Shown: one piece after another, positions 33,105-42,198 of the stretch
How positions within the stretch are numbered: position 1 is the stretch's first letter
Layout: every line of letters starts with the position of its first letter
The notes under the pieces: generated by a model
Databases searched by the model: none
Told to the model about the DNA's origin: nothing
What the model saw: the letters and a program-made list of their open reading frames with translations, nothing else
Assembly (NCBI GenBank): GCA_023424965.1
Contig: JAFADI010000166.1
Span: forward strand, 1 to 43,305
Direction: 5' to 3'
From: Bacillota bacterium
Lineage (GTDB): Bacteria > Bacillota > Clostridia > Acetivibrionales > JAFADI01
Length of the DNA: 43,305 nt
Program-made: the position numbers and the translations under genes

Positions 33105-34925
33105 TTAATAGGCGCGGACCTCAAAAATCCTTGCATTGGGGTATCCGTGGGTGGCCTTGACGGTAACAACCACGCGGTCTCCCACGATTCCGTCCGGCAG
33201 TTCATGGATGTTGAGCCTCTGATAGTTTCCGCGGATATCCTTTGAATATACCGAGCGGTTTTCCTTCCACACCGACAGGGAATAGTCCCTTACAAGCTCC
33301 GGAGGCATGTTTTTTACCTGGGCGTCAAGTACTTTTCCGGTGATGGAGGGCATGATTTCACCTGTAAGATTGGGGTCGAAGGTCAGCCGCACCTGGTGGA
33401 TTTCCCGCAGTCCGTCAAAAACCAGTTCAAGCCTTTCACCGTCAGGGGAAAGCCCTTCGGACTCCCAGCAGTTTTCCTCCCCATCTACCGGCCTGCTGAT
33501 CCCGTTTGCCACCTTTTCAGGTTCAAAGCTGGGACGGAAGCTGGAGGCCTTTATTGACGAGGTCCTCGCCAGGTCGGCAGGGTCGGTGTTTTTATAGCCC
33601 GGGATATAGCAGTCGTCTTTTAACAGGGTTTGCTGCAGCTCATCCATATACCGGGAAACCTCACGGGGAATGCAGCCGTGCCGTATGGCGAGGGCGGCGG
33701 CGGTGCCGGCGGCCTGGCCTCCGACGGCGCAGGTGCCCATGACGCGGGTGGAGCAAAAGCCCATTTTGGTCGCACTGATGTCACGGCCTGCCATCATCAG
33801 GTTGTCGATGTTTTTTGAGTAGAAGCAGCGGTAGGGAATGGTGTACACTCCGTCAAAATTCAAATAGCGTGTAGGCCTGCCCTTGTGGAACATGCCGAGG
33901 GGAGGATGTTCATCCATGGGCCAGCCGCCATAGGCAACGGCGTCCTTAAAAACGGCGTTTGCCCTTATGTCATTTTCGTTTAGCAGGTAATCCCCCACCA
34001 GACGGCGGCTTTCGCGGGTCCCGGGAACAACGCCCACCCAGGTAAGGGAATAATTTTCAGCCCCGTGGTCCCCCTGGTTCTTGATGTGGTCCCATACGCC
34101 GTAAACACATTTCATCAGCTCATCCCGCAGGTTCTCACCTTCTGCAATGATATCTCCCGAGGTGCCTCCGATTTCTATCCACCAGTAGCCGGAATCGGTG
34201 TTGTACCTTTCCGTTACCCCGTTTTCTCCGTGATACAGCTCCATATTTCCATGCCCCCGGAAGGCCAGGTCTTCTTCGGAGAAGGTATATGCCCAGAAGG
34301 GTTTTTTGAAAGGAACGGGATAGCCCTTGTCCTCCGCCTGGAACATGAGGGTGTTTCCCAGGGTATAGGCGTTGGGCTCACGAGGGGCGCTGGGTTCATT
34401 GAATTCATGGCCCGCCTCGCTGCCCAGCCTGTATTCCGCTTCTGCGAGACAGCCCAGGGTGCCGTTCCCGGTGGCGTCCAGAAAAATCGTGGCAAAAAAG
34501 GCATAGTTGATTTCCGTGGTACTCTGATGGCATTTGATTTTCACGATCCGGTTGTCTTTTTTCTCTGCTTCGTACATGGAGGTGTTCAAATACATGTCCA
34601 GGTTGTCCTGGAAGTAAATTTTTTCCCACAGGATGGAATCAAAAATGGAGTATACCTGAAAGGGATTCCTGTTTTTGTTTTCCAGCAGAATTTCCTCCAG
34701 TATTCCCGTTTCAGCCATGTTTTTCTTGTTTCCATGGCAGGTGGCTCCGCAGATGTGCATGCGGATTTCCGAGCTGGCATTCCCCCCGAAAACCGGGCGC
34801 GAATGAATGATGGCCACACGGGCGCCATGGCGTGCGGCTGCGATGGCGGCACACATTCCCGACAGGCCTCCGCCCACAACGACAAGATCATAGGTCAATT
34901 CCTGATATCTTTCTCCGCTTTTCAT
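33105..34925 (-). CDS. FAD-dependent oxidoreductase (FAD_oxidored family) with C-terminal beta domain
   Basis: The protein is 606 residues. The N-terminal dinucleotide-binding fold is YDLVVVGGGLSGMCAAIAAA at about 12-31, followed by FGGNASSEIRMHICGA; the second FAD contact is NLMMAGRDISATKMGFCSTRVMG. The last 160 residues form a beta-rich domain, possibly galactose-binding-like. Such proteins are frequent in polysaccharide loci, but the substrate is unknown. The frame reaches 35006, but AGGAG nine bases before ATG 34925 sets the start. No signal peptide is present. A TATACT -10 box (34984-34989, minus strand) without a -35 box, with CTGCA repeats further upstream, suggests activation by the divergent AraC-type gene or by the YesN at 37914. 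Confidence 0.85.
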   Translation of the reverse strand: MKSGERYQELTYDLVVVGGGLSGMCAAIAAARHGARVAIIHSRPVFGGNASSEIRMHICGATCHGNKKNMAETGILEEILLENKNRNPFQVYSIFDSILWEKIYFQDNLDMYLNTSMYEAEKKDNRIVKIKCHQSTTEINYAFFATIFLDATGNGTLGCLAEAEYRLGSEAGHEFNEPSAPREPNAYTLGNTLMFQAEDKGYPVPFKKPFWAYTFSEEDLAFRGHGNMELYHGENGVTERYNTDSGYWWIEIGGTSGDIIAEGENLRDELMKCVYGVWDHIKNQGDHGAENYSLTWVGVVPGTRESRRLVGDYLLNENDIRANAVFKDAVAYGGWPMDEHPPLGMFHKGRPTRYLNFDGVYTIPYRCFYSKNIDNLMMAGRDISATKMGFCSTRVMGTCAVGGQAAGTAAALAIRHGCIPREVSRYMDELQQTLLKDDCYIPGYKNTDPADLARTSSIKASSFRPSFEPEKVANGISRPVDGEENCWESEGLSPDGERLELVFDGLREIHQVRLTFDPNLTGEIMPSITGKVLDAQVKNMPPELVRDYSLSVWKENRSVYSKDIRGNYQRLNIHELPDGIVGDRVVVTVKATHGYPNARIFEVRAY

Positions 34926-34983
34926 AAATAGCACTCCTTTTTTGGCCCGCTGCGAGGGCCGGATATTTTTAAAATATGCTTTG

Positions 34984-35070
34984 AGTATAAGCCTAACAGG
35001 CCGCATTTTCCTTTAAAATACTGCAAGGAATCTTAGAAATTCTGCAAAATATTTTCTGCAAAAAATTGCA
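34984..35070 (-). promoter_or_regulatory. Activator-type promoter of the oxidoreductase gene
   Basis: On the minus strand TATACT (34984-34989) lacks a recognisable -35 box. Upstream lie CTGCA at 35021, 35042 and 35056 and TTGCA at 35066, two of the gaps being 21 and 10 bases (whole helical turns), plus AATCTTAGAA at 35029-35038. This fits an AraC-family activator site. Confidence 0.5.
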
Positions 35071-35173
35071 TGGAGAGCGGCTTGTTTATGGAAAGCCGGC
35101 GCGGTTGACGTGCCGTTTTAAAGTGTGATACGATATCCACAGATGCAGGTTTACAGTTTGGAAGTGTTTCCAT

Positions 35174-36097
35174 ATGGGGTCATATGCAGAGGTTTCAAGG
35201 TATCTGGACTATATTGCGGCTGAATACGGGTATACAATTGTACTCAAGGATTTTGTAGGTTTCCTGACAAAAGAGCCTGAAATGGCGGAGGCTGTCAGAG
35301 GCTACTATATTCATAAAAACCCATACTGCATGTTTATCAAATCGCACAGTGAGTTATGGGACCGCTGCCAGGAGGCCAACCGCCAATTATGCGGCAGGTG
35401 CGGCAAGGACGGTGCTTTTTTCACCGGCATCTGCTATTGTGGCTTCAGCGAGATAGTCATACCGGTCAAATATAGAAACAGGGTGATCAGTGCCGTTTGT
35501 GCAGGCGGCTTTGATTTGTCTCCGCGCATTTCCGCACACCGGAGAAGGAAAACCGCCCAAAAATACGGCATTGATCCGGAAGCCGCAGAAAAGTATTACA
35601 ATGAAGCGGTGCTATTGCCGGCGGTGAATGTGGAAGAGGTTGTGAGCCTTCTGGGCATTGCAGCCCAGTTTCTCCGGCTCTATTACGGGGAGCTTGTGGA
35701 ATCGGGTGTCATTCAGCCCCATGCAAGCTACCGGGAGGATACAAGCCGGCTGTATATACTTTCCCATGCGCTGGAATATATACGGCTCAACTATGCAAAC
35801 GACATAAAGGTCTCGCATATTGCCGCCTTTTGCAAATGCAGCGAATCCTACATCAACCACCTTTTTAAAAAAGGTACCGGCTGCAACATCAATTTCCATA
35901 TCAATCAGGTGAGGACCGACAGGGCCAAAGAACTGATTTCAACCACCGACGACAGTTTTTATGAAATATCGGGCAGGTGCGGTTTTTCCGACCCCAATTA
36001 CTTTTCCTATGTGTTTAAACAGGTCACCGGCCTTACTCCGTCGCTTTACAAATTGCAATGCAGGCAAAAACATAAAGGAAAGGCAGTGCTGCCGTGA
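35174..36097 (+). CDS. AraC-family regulator with PocR sensory domain
   Basis: This 307-residue regulator has residues 8-170 resembling the PocR ligand-binding domain, including FIKSHSELWDRCQEANRQLC followed by a cysteine-rich stretch (CGRCGKDG, GICYCGFSEIVIPV) that could bind metal or sense a small ligand. Residues 190-300 hold two AraC helix-turn-helix motifs (IKVSHIAAFCKCSESYINHLFKKG and FYEISGRCGFSDPNYFSYVFKQVTG). It starts an operon with a YesM-type kinase (GTGA overlap) and a YesN-type regulator. It is divergent from the oxidoreductase gene. GGAAG lies about ten bases upstream of ATG 35174. Confidence 0.9.
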   Translation: MGSYAEVSRYLDYIAAEYGYTIVLKDFVGFLTKEPEMAEAVRGYYIHKNPYCMFIKSHSELWDRCQEANRQLCGRCGKDGAFFTGICYCGFSEIVIPVKYRNRVISAVCAGGFDLSPRISAHRRRKTAQKYGIDPEAAEKYYNEAVLLPAVNVEEVVSLLGIAAQFLRLYYGELVESGVIQPHASYREDTSRLYILSHALEYIRLNYANDIKVSHIAAFCKCSESYINHLFKKGTGCNINFHINQVRTDRAKELISTTDDSFYEISGRCGFSDPNYFSYVFKQVTGLTPSLYKLQCRQKHKGKAVLP

Positions 36098-37917
36098 AAA
36101 TATTCAACAACATGAAATTGTCCACACGTATTTTCATCTCAATCCTTTTGATTATTGTGCTGCCTTTTTATATCCTGCTGGGTTATGTGAGATGGGATAT
36201 GGAATCGCTGCTGCGCAAGGAGATCGGCACAAAAGTGGTGGAGAACCTGACGAAGAGTGAAAATGAAATCAGCCGGGTTTTTGAGAGAATGGCCAACATA
36301 TCCAACGTTTTTTTCAGGGACCAGAGCATCCTCAAAATTTTCAGCGAGAACACCCACAGCTACTATGACAGGACGCTGGCTTTTGACAAGGTGGTCACCA
36401 ACATTGCCATACAGAACCTCTATACCCTCGACGATGTCAGAATTACCTTCTTTGACGCGGAAAACCGGATCTATACAAACTGGGACGTCAATTACAACGA
36501 TTACGCCTTTCTGCTGGAGCAGGACTGGATCAAGGAAAGCATGGACCTGAACGGGCATATTGTGTGGAGCCTCAATTCACCGGGCTATTCTCCCGCTGAA
36601 GCCGGCCGGAAGGCCAGCTATATTTCTCTTGCCAGGTCCATTCTGGATGAGGCCAGTCCGGGAAGGCGCCTTGGCACCATCATCATCAGCATCGATCAGC
36701 GGCAGATCAGCGATATGCTGGGGAAGTACGGATATTCCGACAGGGATTGCCTTTTTGCCACCACCCAGGACGGGGAAGTCCTGTTTAAAACCGACCGGTA
36801 CAATGTTTTGCCGGGGGAAAAGCTGGCCGGGCTTGTGGCGGGCAGCAGGAAAAGCGCCAGCGGAAATGCCACGGAGCTGCTGGATGGGCAAAAATTCCTG
36901 TTGAGCTATTACACCGTCAACGTGCCAAGCATGCTGGACGGGCAACGGTTGAAAATATACTATCTTACGGACTACCAGTATCTTGACAGGCAAATCGGGG
37001 GACTGCTCATACGGGTAAACGCAGTGAGCATTTTGTTCATCATCATGATTTTTGTGCTGGCCATGGGCATTTCCAGGAAAATTGTAAAGCCTATCCGCAG
37101 GCTTTCCGGACAGATGACCCATTACAATGTAGGCGACCTGCCGGAAAAGCGCCAGGACAAGCACAAGGACGAAATCAGTGAAATGAACCTGTCCTTCTAC
37201 AACATGGCCATGAACATCAACGACCTCTTTGTCCGCCTGCGGCAGGAGCAGCTCACAAGGGAAAAATACCAGTTTGAGTCCCTGCGCTCAAAAATGAGCC
37301 CCCATTTTCTGTTTAATACCCTCAATACCATACGATGGATGGCAATGATACGCAAAGCGGACAACATCGTTTCCAGCATTGATTCCCTCGCCTCTATTTT
37401 GCAGTACAGCCTCAACAGGGATAAGGACATGGTCACCCTCAGGGAAGAGCTGGAGATTACCAGAAGCTATTGTGACATTCAGAACCTCCGCTATGGGGAC
37501 TGCTACAGTCTTAAGGTGGATGTGCAGGGCAATGCGGGGGAGCTTTCCGTTATCAAGTTCATTATCCAGCCAATTGTTGAGAATGTCTTTGTCCACGCTT
37601 TTAAAAACGGCTCTCCGGGAGGAATTATCAATATCCGGGCGGAGGTGGCGGAAAATGTTCTGCAGATCGAGGTTTCAGATGATGGAAAGGGCTTTCCGGA
37701 AGAAGTCATCGAAGAATTCAATGCTTTGAAGCTGTCGCCGGGAATGGACACAGGGACTTTCGGCATCGGCATTTCAGCGGTAAATGAACGCATCCGGGTG
37801 GCCTACGGCAACGAGTACGGAATAAGCATATGCAACAACGAAGCCGGCGGTGCGCGGGTCCTTTACAAGCTGCCCGTGCTTCCGGGGAATTTTACCGATA
37901 AGGAGCAGTGTCTATGA
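36094..37917 (+). CDS. YesM-type sensor histidine kinase
   Basis: This 607-residue membrane sensor kinase has a first helix at about 9-30, an extracellular sensor domain to about 305, a second helix near 308-329 and a HAMP segment. The phospho-acceptor His is in SKMSPHFLFNTLNTIRWM near 402; the ATPase part has IVENVFVHAF, DDGKGF and GIGISAVNERI. Translation starts at GTG 36094, overlapping the stop of the preceding gene (GTGA), with AAAGGAAAGG slightly far upstream; ATG 36112 is an alternative. The stop overlaps the start of its partner regulator. It likely senses the sugar handled by importer 3. Confidence 0.93.
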   Translation: MKIFNNMKLSTRIFISILLIIVLPFYILLGYVRWDMESLLRKEIGTKVVENLTKSENEISRVFERMANISNVFFRDQSILKIFSENTHSYYDRTLAFDKVVTNIAIQNLYTLDDVRITFFDAENRIYTNWDVNYNDYAFLLEQDWIKESMDLNGHIVWSLNSPGYSPAEAGRKASYISLARSILDEASPGRRLGTIIISIDQRQISDMLGKYGYSDRDCLFATTQDGEVLFKTDRYNVLPGEKLAGLVAGSRKSASGNATELLDGQKFLLSYYTVNVPSMLDGQRLKIYYLTDYQYLDRQIGGLLIRVNAVSILFIIMIFVLAMGISRKIVKPIRRLSGQMTHYNVGDLPEKRQDKHKDEISEMNLSFYNMAMNINDLFVRLRQEQLTREKYQFESLRSKMSPHFLFNTLNTIRWMAMIRKADNIVSSIDSLASILQYSLNRDKDMVTLREELEITRSYCDIQNLRYGDCYSLKVDVQGNAGELSVIKFIIQPIVENVFVHAFKNGSPGGIINIRAEVAENVLQIEVSDDGKGFPEEVIEEFNALKLSPGMDTGTFGIGISAVNERIRVAYGNEYGISICNNEAGGARVLYKLPVLPGNFTDKEQCL

Positions 37918-39530
37918 AACGGATCATGATCGTCGACGATGAATTTTTTGTGCGTATCGGGATAAAATCCATGGTTGACTGGGAGGAAAATGGTTATACC
38001 ATTGTGTGTGAGGCTGCAAACGGTCAGGATGCCATCGAAAAGATCGCCCGGTTTTCACCCCAGATCGTTTTGACGGACCTGGTGATGGAACCCATCAACG
38101 GCCTTGAACTCATCGAGCATTGTTCAAAGGCATATCCGGGAATTAAATTCATCGTGCTGAGCAATTATAACGATTTTGAAAAAGTGAGGGCCGCCATGAA
38201 GCTTGGAGCCCGGGATTACCTGTTCAAGCTCACTGCAAATCCGGAGGAACTGCTTTCAATTATGAACGCGGTTTCCCAGGAAATAGACAGCCGCACGCCT
38301 CCCGGAGGGGATGCGGAGCTGCTGCTGAACAGGAACTTCAGTGCCATACGGCAGCGGCTCATCCAGACGGTGGCGGAACAGAGCTATATCAATGAGGAGG
38401 AGATTTTAAAGGAACTGCGGCTGGTAGAGGTCAAAACCGATTTCCATAAGCCTTATGCAGTACTGTACCTCAGTGTGGCCAATTATGACGTGCTGAATTC
38501 CGCCAACACCATCCTGGAGCCCAACCTGTTCGCTTTTTCCATGGAGAACATCGTGAGCGAAATCATGTGTGAACGGTTTACGGCCCAGACCTTCAACGAT
38601 GGAAACGGAAATTGCCTCGTAGTGGTCAATGTTCCGGAGGAGCTCGAGATGGATGACCTCTACGGTATGCTCACCGTGGAATATGCCCGCAGTGTGAAAT
38701 GCATTGCCAGGTATTTCGGCGTGAAGGTAAACGGGGCACTGAGCGATATCACCACGGGAATTAAAAATTTTGCAGGCTGCGTGGCCCTGTGCAAAAAGGC
38801 GATTTCCAGGCGGTTCAACCAGGCGGAGAACATCCTGTTCTACCGTAAGCATATTCCGGCATGCCAGATGAAGTTTGCAATTCCTGAGGAATACGGAATG
38901 GCCATCCTCCAGGAGTATCTGGAATATTACTGCTTTGAAGATTCGGCTGCCTTTATTAGAAAAATCATGCAGTACTTCTATGGTGCCCATGAGGTGGAGA
39001 CCCACCTGGTGCGGGGGAAAATATACGAGATGTACCAGGTCTTCAAACGGGATGCGGAGATGAAGGGAATCCCCCTGGACGAAATTGTCGATTCCTACAA
39101 GCTTCCGTTGTACCAGGGCGTTTTCAGGTATGACCTTCTGTCCTCCATTGAGGACAGCTTCCTTGACATCCTTGGGCAGTACGCCGCGGAATGCAAAAAG
39201 CTTTCAGGAAAGAAGATCCGGAAGGAAATCGTCAAGGTCATCGGGTATGTGAAGGACAACCTCAAGGAGGACCTGGGAGTGGCTACCGCCGCCAGGCTGG
39301 TGCATATGAGCGAAAGCTATTTTTCCCATTTGTTCAAAATGGAAATGGGCATAAGCTTCGTCGATTATGTGAACAGGCTCCGTATCGAAAAAGCCAGGGA
39401 ACTCCTCGCCGGTACGGATTTGAAAATATACGAGGTCGCCTACGCCGTAGGCATCGACAACCCTAATTATTTCAGCGTGCTCTTCAAAAAGCTCATGGGC
39501 AGATCGCCCAACGACTGCAGGAACAATTAG
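37914..39530 (+). CDS. YesN-type response regulator with AraC DNA-binding domain
   Basis: This 538-residue partner of the preceding kinase has a receiver domain with IMIVDDEFF and phospho-acceptor Asp55 (IVLTDLVMEPINGLEL); the usual MP after the acceptor is MEP here, and the conserved Lys lies in LFKLTANPEE without the following Pro, a slight departure from the norm. The AraC-type helix-turn-helix pair is at about 435-538 (LGVATAARLVHMSESYFSHLFKMEMG and LKIYEVAYAVGIDNPNYFSVLFKKLMG). AAGGAG eight bases before ATG 37914 sets the start. The importer that follows 246 bases later is the expected target. Confidence 0.95.
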   Translation: MKRIMIVDDEFFVRIGIKSMVDWEENGYTIVCEAANGQDAIEKIARFSPQIVLTDLVMEPINGLELIEHCSKAYPGIKFIVLSNYNDFEKVRAAMKLGARDYLFKLTANPEELLSIMNAVSQEIDSRTPPGGDAELLLNRNFSAIRQRLIQTVAEQSYINEEEILKELRLVEVKTDFHKPYAVLYLSVANYDVLNSANTILEPNLFAFSMENIVSEIMCERFTAQTFNDGNGNCLVVVNVPEELEMDDLYGMLTVEYARSVKCIARYFGVKVNGALSDITTGIKNFAGCVALCKKAISRRFNQAENILFYRKHIPACQMKFAIPEEYGMAILQEYLEYYCFEDSAAFIRKIMQYFYGAHEVETHLVRGKIYEMYQVFKRDAEMKGIPLDEIVDSYKLPLYQGVFRYDLLSSIEDSFLDILGQYAAECKKLSGKKIRKEIVKVIGYVKDNLKEDLGVATAARLVHMSESYFSHLFKMEMGISFVDYVNRLRIEKARELLAGTDLKIYEVAYAVGIDNPNYFSVLFKKLMGRSPNDCRNN

Positions 39531-39593
39531 TAGTACTCCGTTATGCTGGTAAAAGGCACTCTATTAGCCTGCGTTCATGTAGATCCGGCCTGA

Positions 39594-39623
39594 AATCTAA
39601 GAAAATGAATAAGAATCTAAGAA
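39594..39623. promoter_or_regulatory. Direct repeats AATCTAAGAA upstream of importer 3
   Basis: Two exact copies of AATCTAAGAA begin at 39594 and 39614, 20 bases (two helical turns) apart, a typical AraC/YesN site. A weaker copy, GATTCAAGAA, lies at 39665. A near-identical AATCTTAGAA occurs in the oxidoreductase promoter. Confidence 0.6.
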
Positions 39624-39702
39624 TACTGCGGTGAATTGCTCAGCCTGCCCGCAAAAAGCTCAAAGATTCAAGAATTGTAAAGAGGAAAAGCAGCATTCTT
39701 AA

Positions 39703-39732
39703 TTCAACGGGTCATGGGGAGTGGGGTACAAT
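39703..39732 (+). promoter_or_regulatory. Promoter of importer 3
   Basis: A weak -35 TTCAAC (39703-39708), an 18-base spacer and TACAAT (39727-39732). The weak -35 fits activation from the repeats upstream. The leader would be about 40 bases. Confidence 0.5.
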
Positions 39733-39776
39733 AGTGGTGTTCCAAGCGAATATTAATTGTTTAAGGGGGATTGTTC

Positions 39777-41168
39777 GTGAAAAGATTAAAAAAAATGGCA
39801 TGCATTATCCTGGCAATTTCCATGCTGCTGACCATCGCGGCAGGCTGTTCCGGAAACAGCACTCCAGCACCCGAAAATCAACCGGAGGGACAGAAGGATG
39901 CTCCCAAGGAAGCACAAACCCAGGATGCCCCAAAGAAACAGGTCACATTGAAGTTCTGGGGAGGAGTTCCTGCCGAATACGGCCCGCAGCAAACCATTGA
40001 CAAGTTCAATGAGGAATATAAGGATAAAGGAATCCAGGCGGAGTATGTCCGGTTTGTCAATGACGATACCGGCAATCTGAAGCTTGAGACCACCCTGCTT
40101 GCCGGAGGGGAAATCGACCTCTACATGAGCTATTTCCTGGGCCAGCTGGTGAAAAGATCGGAAGGCAACATGGCTCTGGACATCACGCCCTACCTTCAGA
40201 AAGCCGGCTTTGATCCGGTGGCGGAGCTGGGAGAGGGTGTCAAGCCCTATCTGTTAAACGGCAAATATTACTCGCTGCCTACAAAAATGGAGAACTACTA
40301 CATTCTGGCCAACAAGAACATGTTTGACAAAGCGGGCATTCCGCTGCCCGATTCCTGGAGCTACGACGAGTTCAGGGACATTGCGAAAAAGCTGACCACC
40401 GGCGAAGGGCAGAACAAGACCTACGGCATCTTCTGGAATACGGCCCAGGAGATATTCCGGGCGGTATATCCCGTTGAAGCCGTTCTCGGGCCCAATTTCA
40501 TGTACAAAGCCGAGGGGAAGGCCACAAACTTTGATAATCCCGAATTTACAAAGGCGGTTAAACTTGTTTCCGATACCATGCTGGTAGACAAGTCGGCGCC
40601 CACCCACGTTGACAATGTGACCCAGAAGCTCACCATCGAAGGCATGTTCCTTTCACAAAAGGCGGCCATGTCCATCGGCGTATGGAGCATACGTTCCATA
40701 AAGGACCTGCAGAAATATCCCCATGACTTTGTCACGGCATACCTGCCCATGCCTGTTTCCGACAAATCCGCCGCCAAGTACTCCATCGGAGATTCTACCA
40801 TCGGGGATTTGCTGAGCATCAATCCAAAATCAAAGAATATCGACGCCGCCTTTGAATTCATGATGTGGTACACAAAGGGCGGAATGCTTTCCATGACTCC
40901 CTACGGGCGTGTTCCTCTCTACAAAGGCATCGACAGGAAGCTTGTCACGGAGGAATACATGAAGGACGGCGAAAAAATCCTTGACAGGCCTTCCGTTGAG
41001 AAATTTCTTGAAGTCAAAAACGACCTGGCCATTTCTACTATTACCACCAAGCTGCCGGAAATCCAGAAGGTTCTGAATGAGGAAATTGAAGCTACCCTTA
41101 CCGGTAAGAAAGACGCGGAGAAAGGCATGGCCGATGCCAAAAAACGAAGCGACGAGTTTTTAAAGTAG
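39777..41168 (+). CDS. Sugar ABC transporter solute-binding lipoprotein (importer 3)
   Basis: This 463-residue family-1 binding protein has the lipobox TIAAGC and lipidation Cys24, then a Gln/Pro/Glu-rich tether. The mature start TLKFWGGVPAEYGPQQTIDKFNEEY is a standard opening strand and helix. Other typical parts are LLAGGEIDLYMSYFLGQL and YYSLPTKMENYYILANKNMFDKAG. It is not a close relative of the other two binding proteins, so it serves a different ligand. The frame opens at TTG 39771, but AAGGGGGA at 39763-39770 fits GTG 39777. A hairpin and two permease genes follow. Confidence 0.95.
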   Translation: MKRLKKMACIILAISMLLTIAAGCSGNSTPAPENQPEGQKDAPKEAQTQDAPKKQVTLKFWGGVPAEYGPQQTIDKFNEEYKDKGIQAEYVRFVNDDTGNLKLETTLLAGGEIDLYMSYFLGQLVKRSEGNMALDITPYLQKAGFDPVAELGEGVKPYLLNGKYYSLPTKMENYYILANKNMFDKAGIPLPDSWSYDEFRDIAKKLTTGEGQNKTYGIFWNTAQEIFRAVYPVEAVLGPNFMYKAEGKATNFDNPEFTKAVKLVSDTMLVDKSAPTHVDNVTQKLTIEGMFLSQKAAMSIGVWSIRSIKDLQKYPHDFVTAYLPMPVSDKSAAKYSIGDSTIGDLLSINPKSKNIDAAFEFMMWYTKGGMLSMTPYGRVPLYKGIDRKLVTEEYMKDGEKILDRPSVEKFLEVKNDLAISTITTKLPEIQKVLNEEIEATLTGKKDAEKGMADAKKRSDEFLK

Positions 41169-41197
41169 AACCCAGGGATGGGTATATAGATTAACGC

Positions 41198-41213
41198 GTT
41201 GTGCTGGCACAAC
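41198..41213. other. Small inverted repeat before the importer 3 hairpin
   Basis: GTTGTGC and GCACAAC flank a two-base centre; it may fold with the longer hairpin seven bases downstream. Confidence 0.35.
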
Positions 41214-41219
41214 AAGTTA

Positions 41220-41250
41220 GATGAAGGAAGGTTCATAACCTTCCTTCATC
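41220..41250 (+). terminator. Intra-operon hairpin between binding protein and permease (importer 3)
   Basis: GATGAAGGAAGGTT / AACCTTCCTTCATC is a perfect 14-base stem with a CAT loop, followed by ATTTC. It is the strongest of the three equivalent hairpins and should leave the binding protein mRNA in excess over the permease mRNA. Confidence 0.7.
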
Positions 41251-41296
41251 ATTTCAAAAGCTTTATTTATATGACATTGTGACAGGGGATGATTCA

Positions 41297-42187
41297 ATGA
41301 AACTCAGCAAGCAACTCCATACAGACATCGCCGGATATACATTCATACTGCCGAATCTGCTGGGTATGCTGGTCTTTACTCTTTTTCCTTTACTCTTTTC
41401 TCTTTATATAAGCTTTACCGACTGGGAATTTACCCGGGGCATAGGCAATTGGAATTTCAACTGGGGTGCAAACTACGTTGAGATATGGAAGGACAACTGG
41501 TTTACCTCTTCCCTGGTCAACACCTTCCTGTTTGCCTTTGCGGTGGTACCGGCCACCATCTTCATCGCACTTGTGTTTGCGGTGCTCATCGACAGGTACT
41601 GTTTTTTCAAAACACCCATAAGGCTCGCCATGTTCATGCCTTATATCTCCAATGTGGTAGCGGTAGCCATCGTGTGGGTGATGATGTATTCGCCCTGGGG
41701 TCCCTTCACGCAGTTGATGCAGAAGCTGGGCTGGAAGGAACCTCCCCAGTGGCTTGGAGACTACAGCTGGGCTTTGCCTGCGGTAATCCTCATGTCGGTG
41801 TGGAGCGGGATAGGCTACTGCATCTTAATCTATACTTCCGCCATCCAGGGGCTGCCCAGGGATATTTACGAGGCGGCGGAGGTAGACGGGGCCAACGAGG
41901 TCACCAAATTTTTCAGGCTCACAATACCTTCCCTCTCTCCAACCACCTTTTTCCTTGTGATCACCACCCTTATTACCTCTTTCCAGGTTTTTGCACCCAT
42001 CCAGATCATGACGAGGGGAGGCCCGGGAACTTCCACCAACGTACTGGTATATTACATCTATACTTCGGCCTTCTCCTTCTACCGGATGGGATATGCGTCG
42101 GCCATATCCTGGATACTGTTCCTTCTATTGCTGGCCGTCACCCTTATCCAGTGGCGGGGACAGCAAAAGTGGGTCCAATATGAATAG
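41297..42187 (+). CDS. Sugar ABC transporter permease, MalF type (importer 3)
   Basis: This 296-residue protein has six membrane helices: GYTFILPNLLGMLVFTLFPLLF at the N-terminus and the EAA loop RDIYEAAEVDGANEVTKFFRLTIPSL. The frame opens at GTG 41279, but AGGGG at 41283-41287, nine bases before ATG 41297, sets the start. It pairs with the next gene after an 11-base gap. Sequence features differ from the cassette 1 and 2 permeases, in line with the different binding protein. Confidence 0.95.
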   Translation: MKLSKQLHTDIAGYTFILPNLLGMLVFTLFPLLFSLYISFTDWEFTRGIGNWNFNWGANYVEIWKDNWFTSSLVNTFLFAFAVVPATIFIALVFAVLIDRYCFFKTPIRLAMFMPYISNVVAVAIVWVMMYSPWGPFTQLMQKLGWKEPPQWLGDYSWALPAVILMSVWSGIGYCILIYTSAIQGLPRDIYEAAEVDGANEVTKFFRLTIPSLSPTTFFLVITTLITSFQVFAPIQIMTRGGPGTSTNVLVYYIYTSAFSFYRMGYASAISWILFLLLLAVTLIQWRGQQKWVQYE

Positions 42188-42198
42188 GGGGTGGGAAT

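Noticed and set aside
34065..34931. A 288-codon plus-strand frame inside the oxidoreductase gene
   Set aside because: It is antisense to clear FAD-binding motifs and has no recognisable family features.
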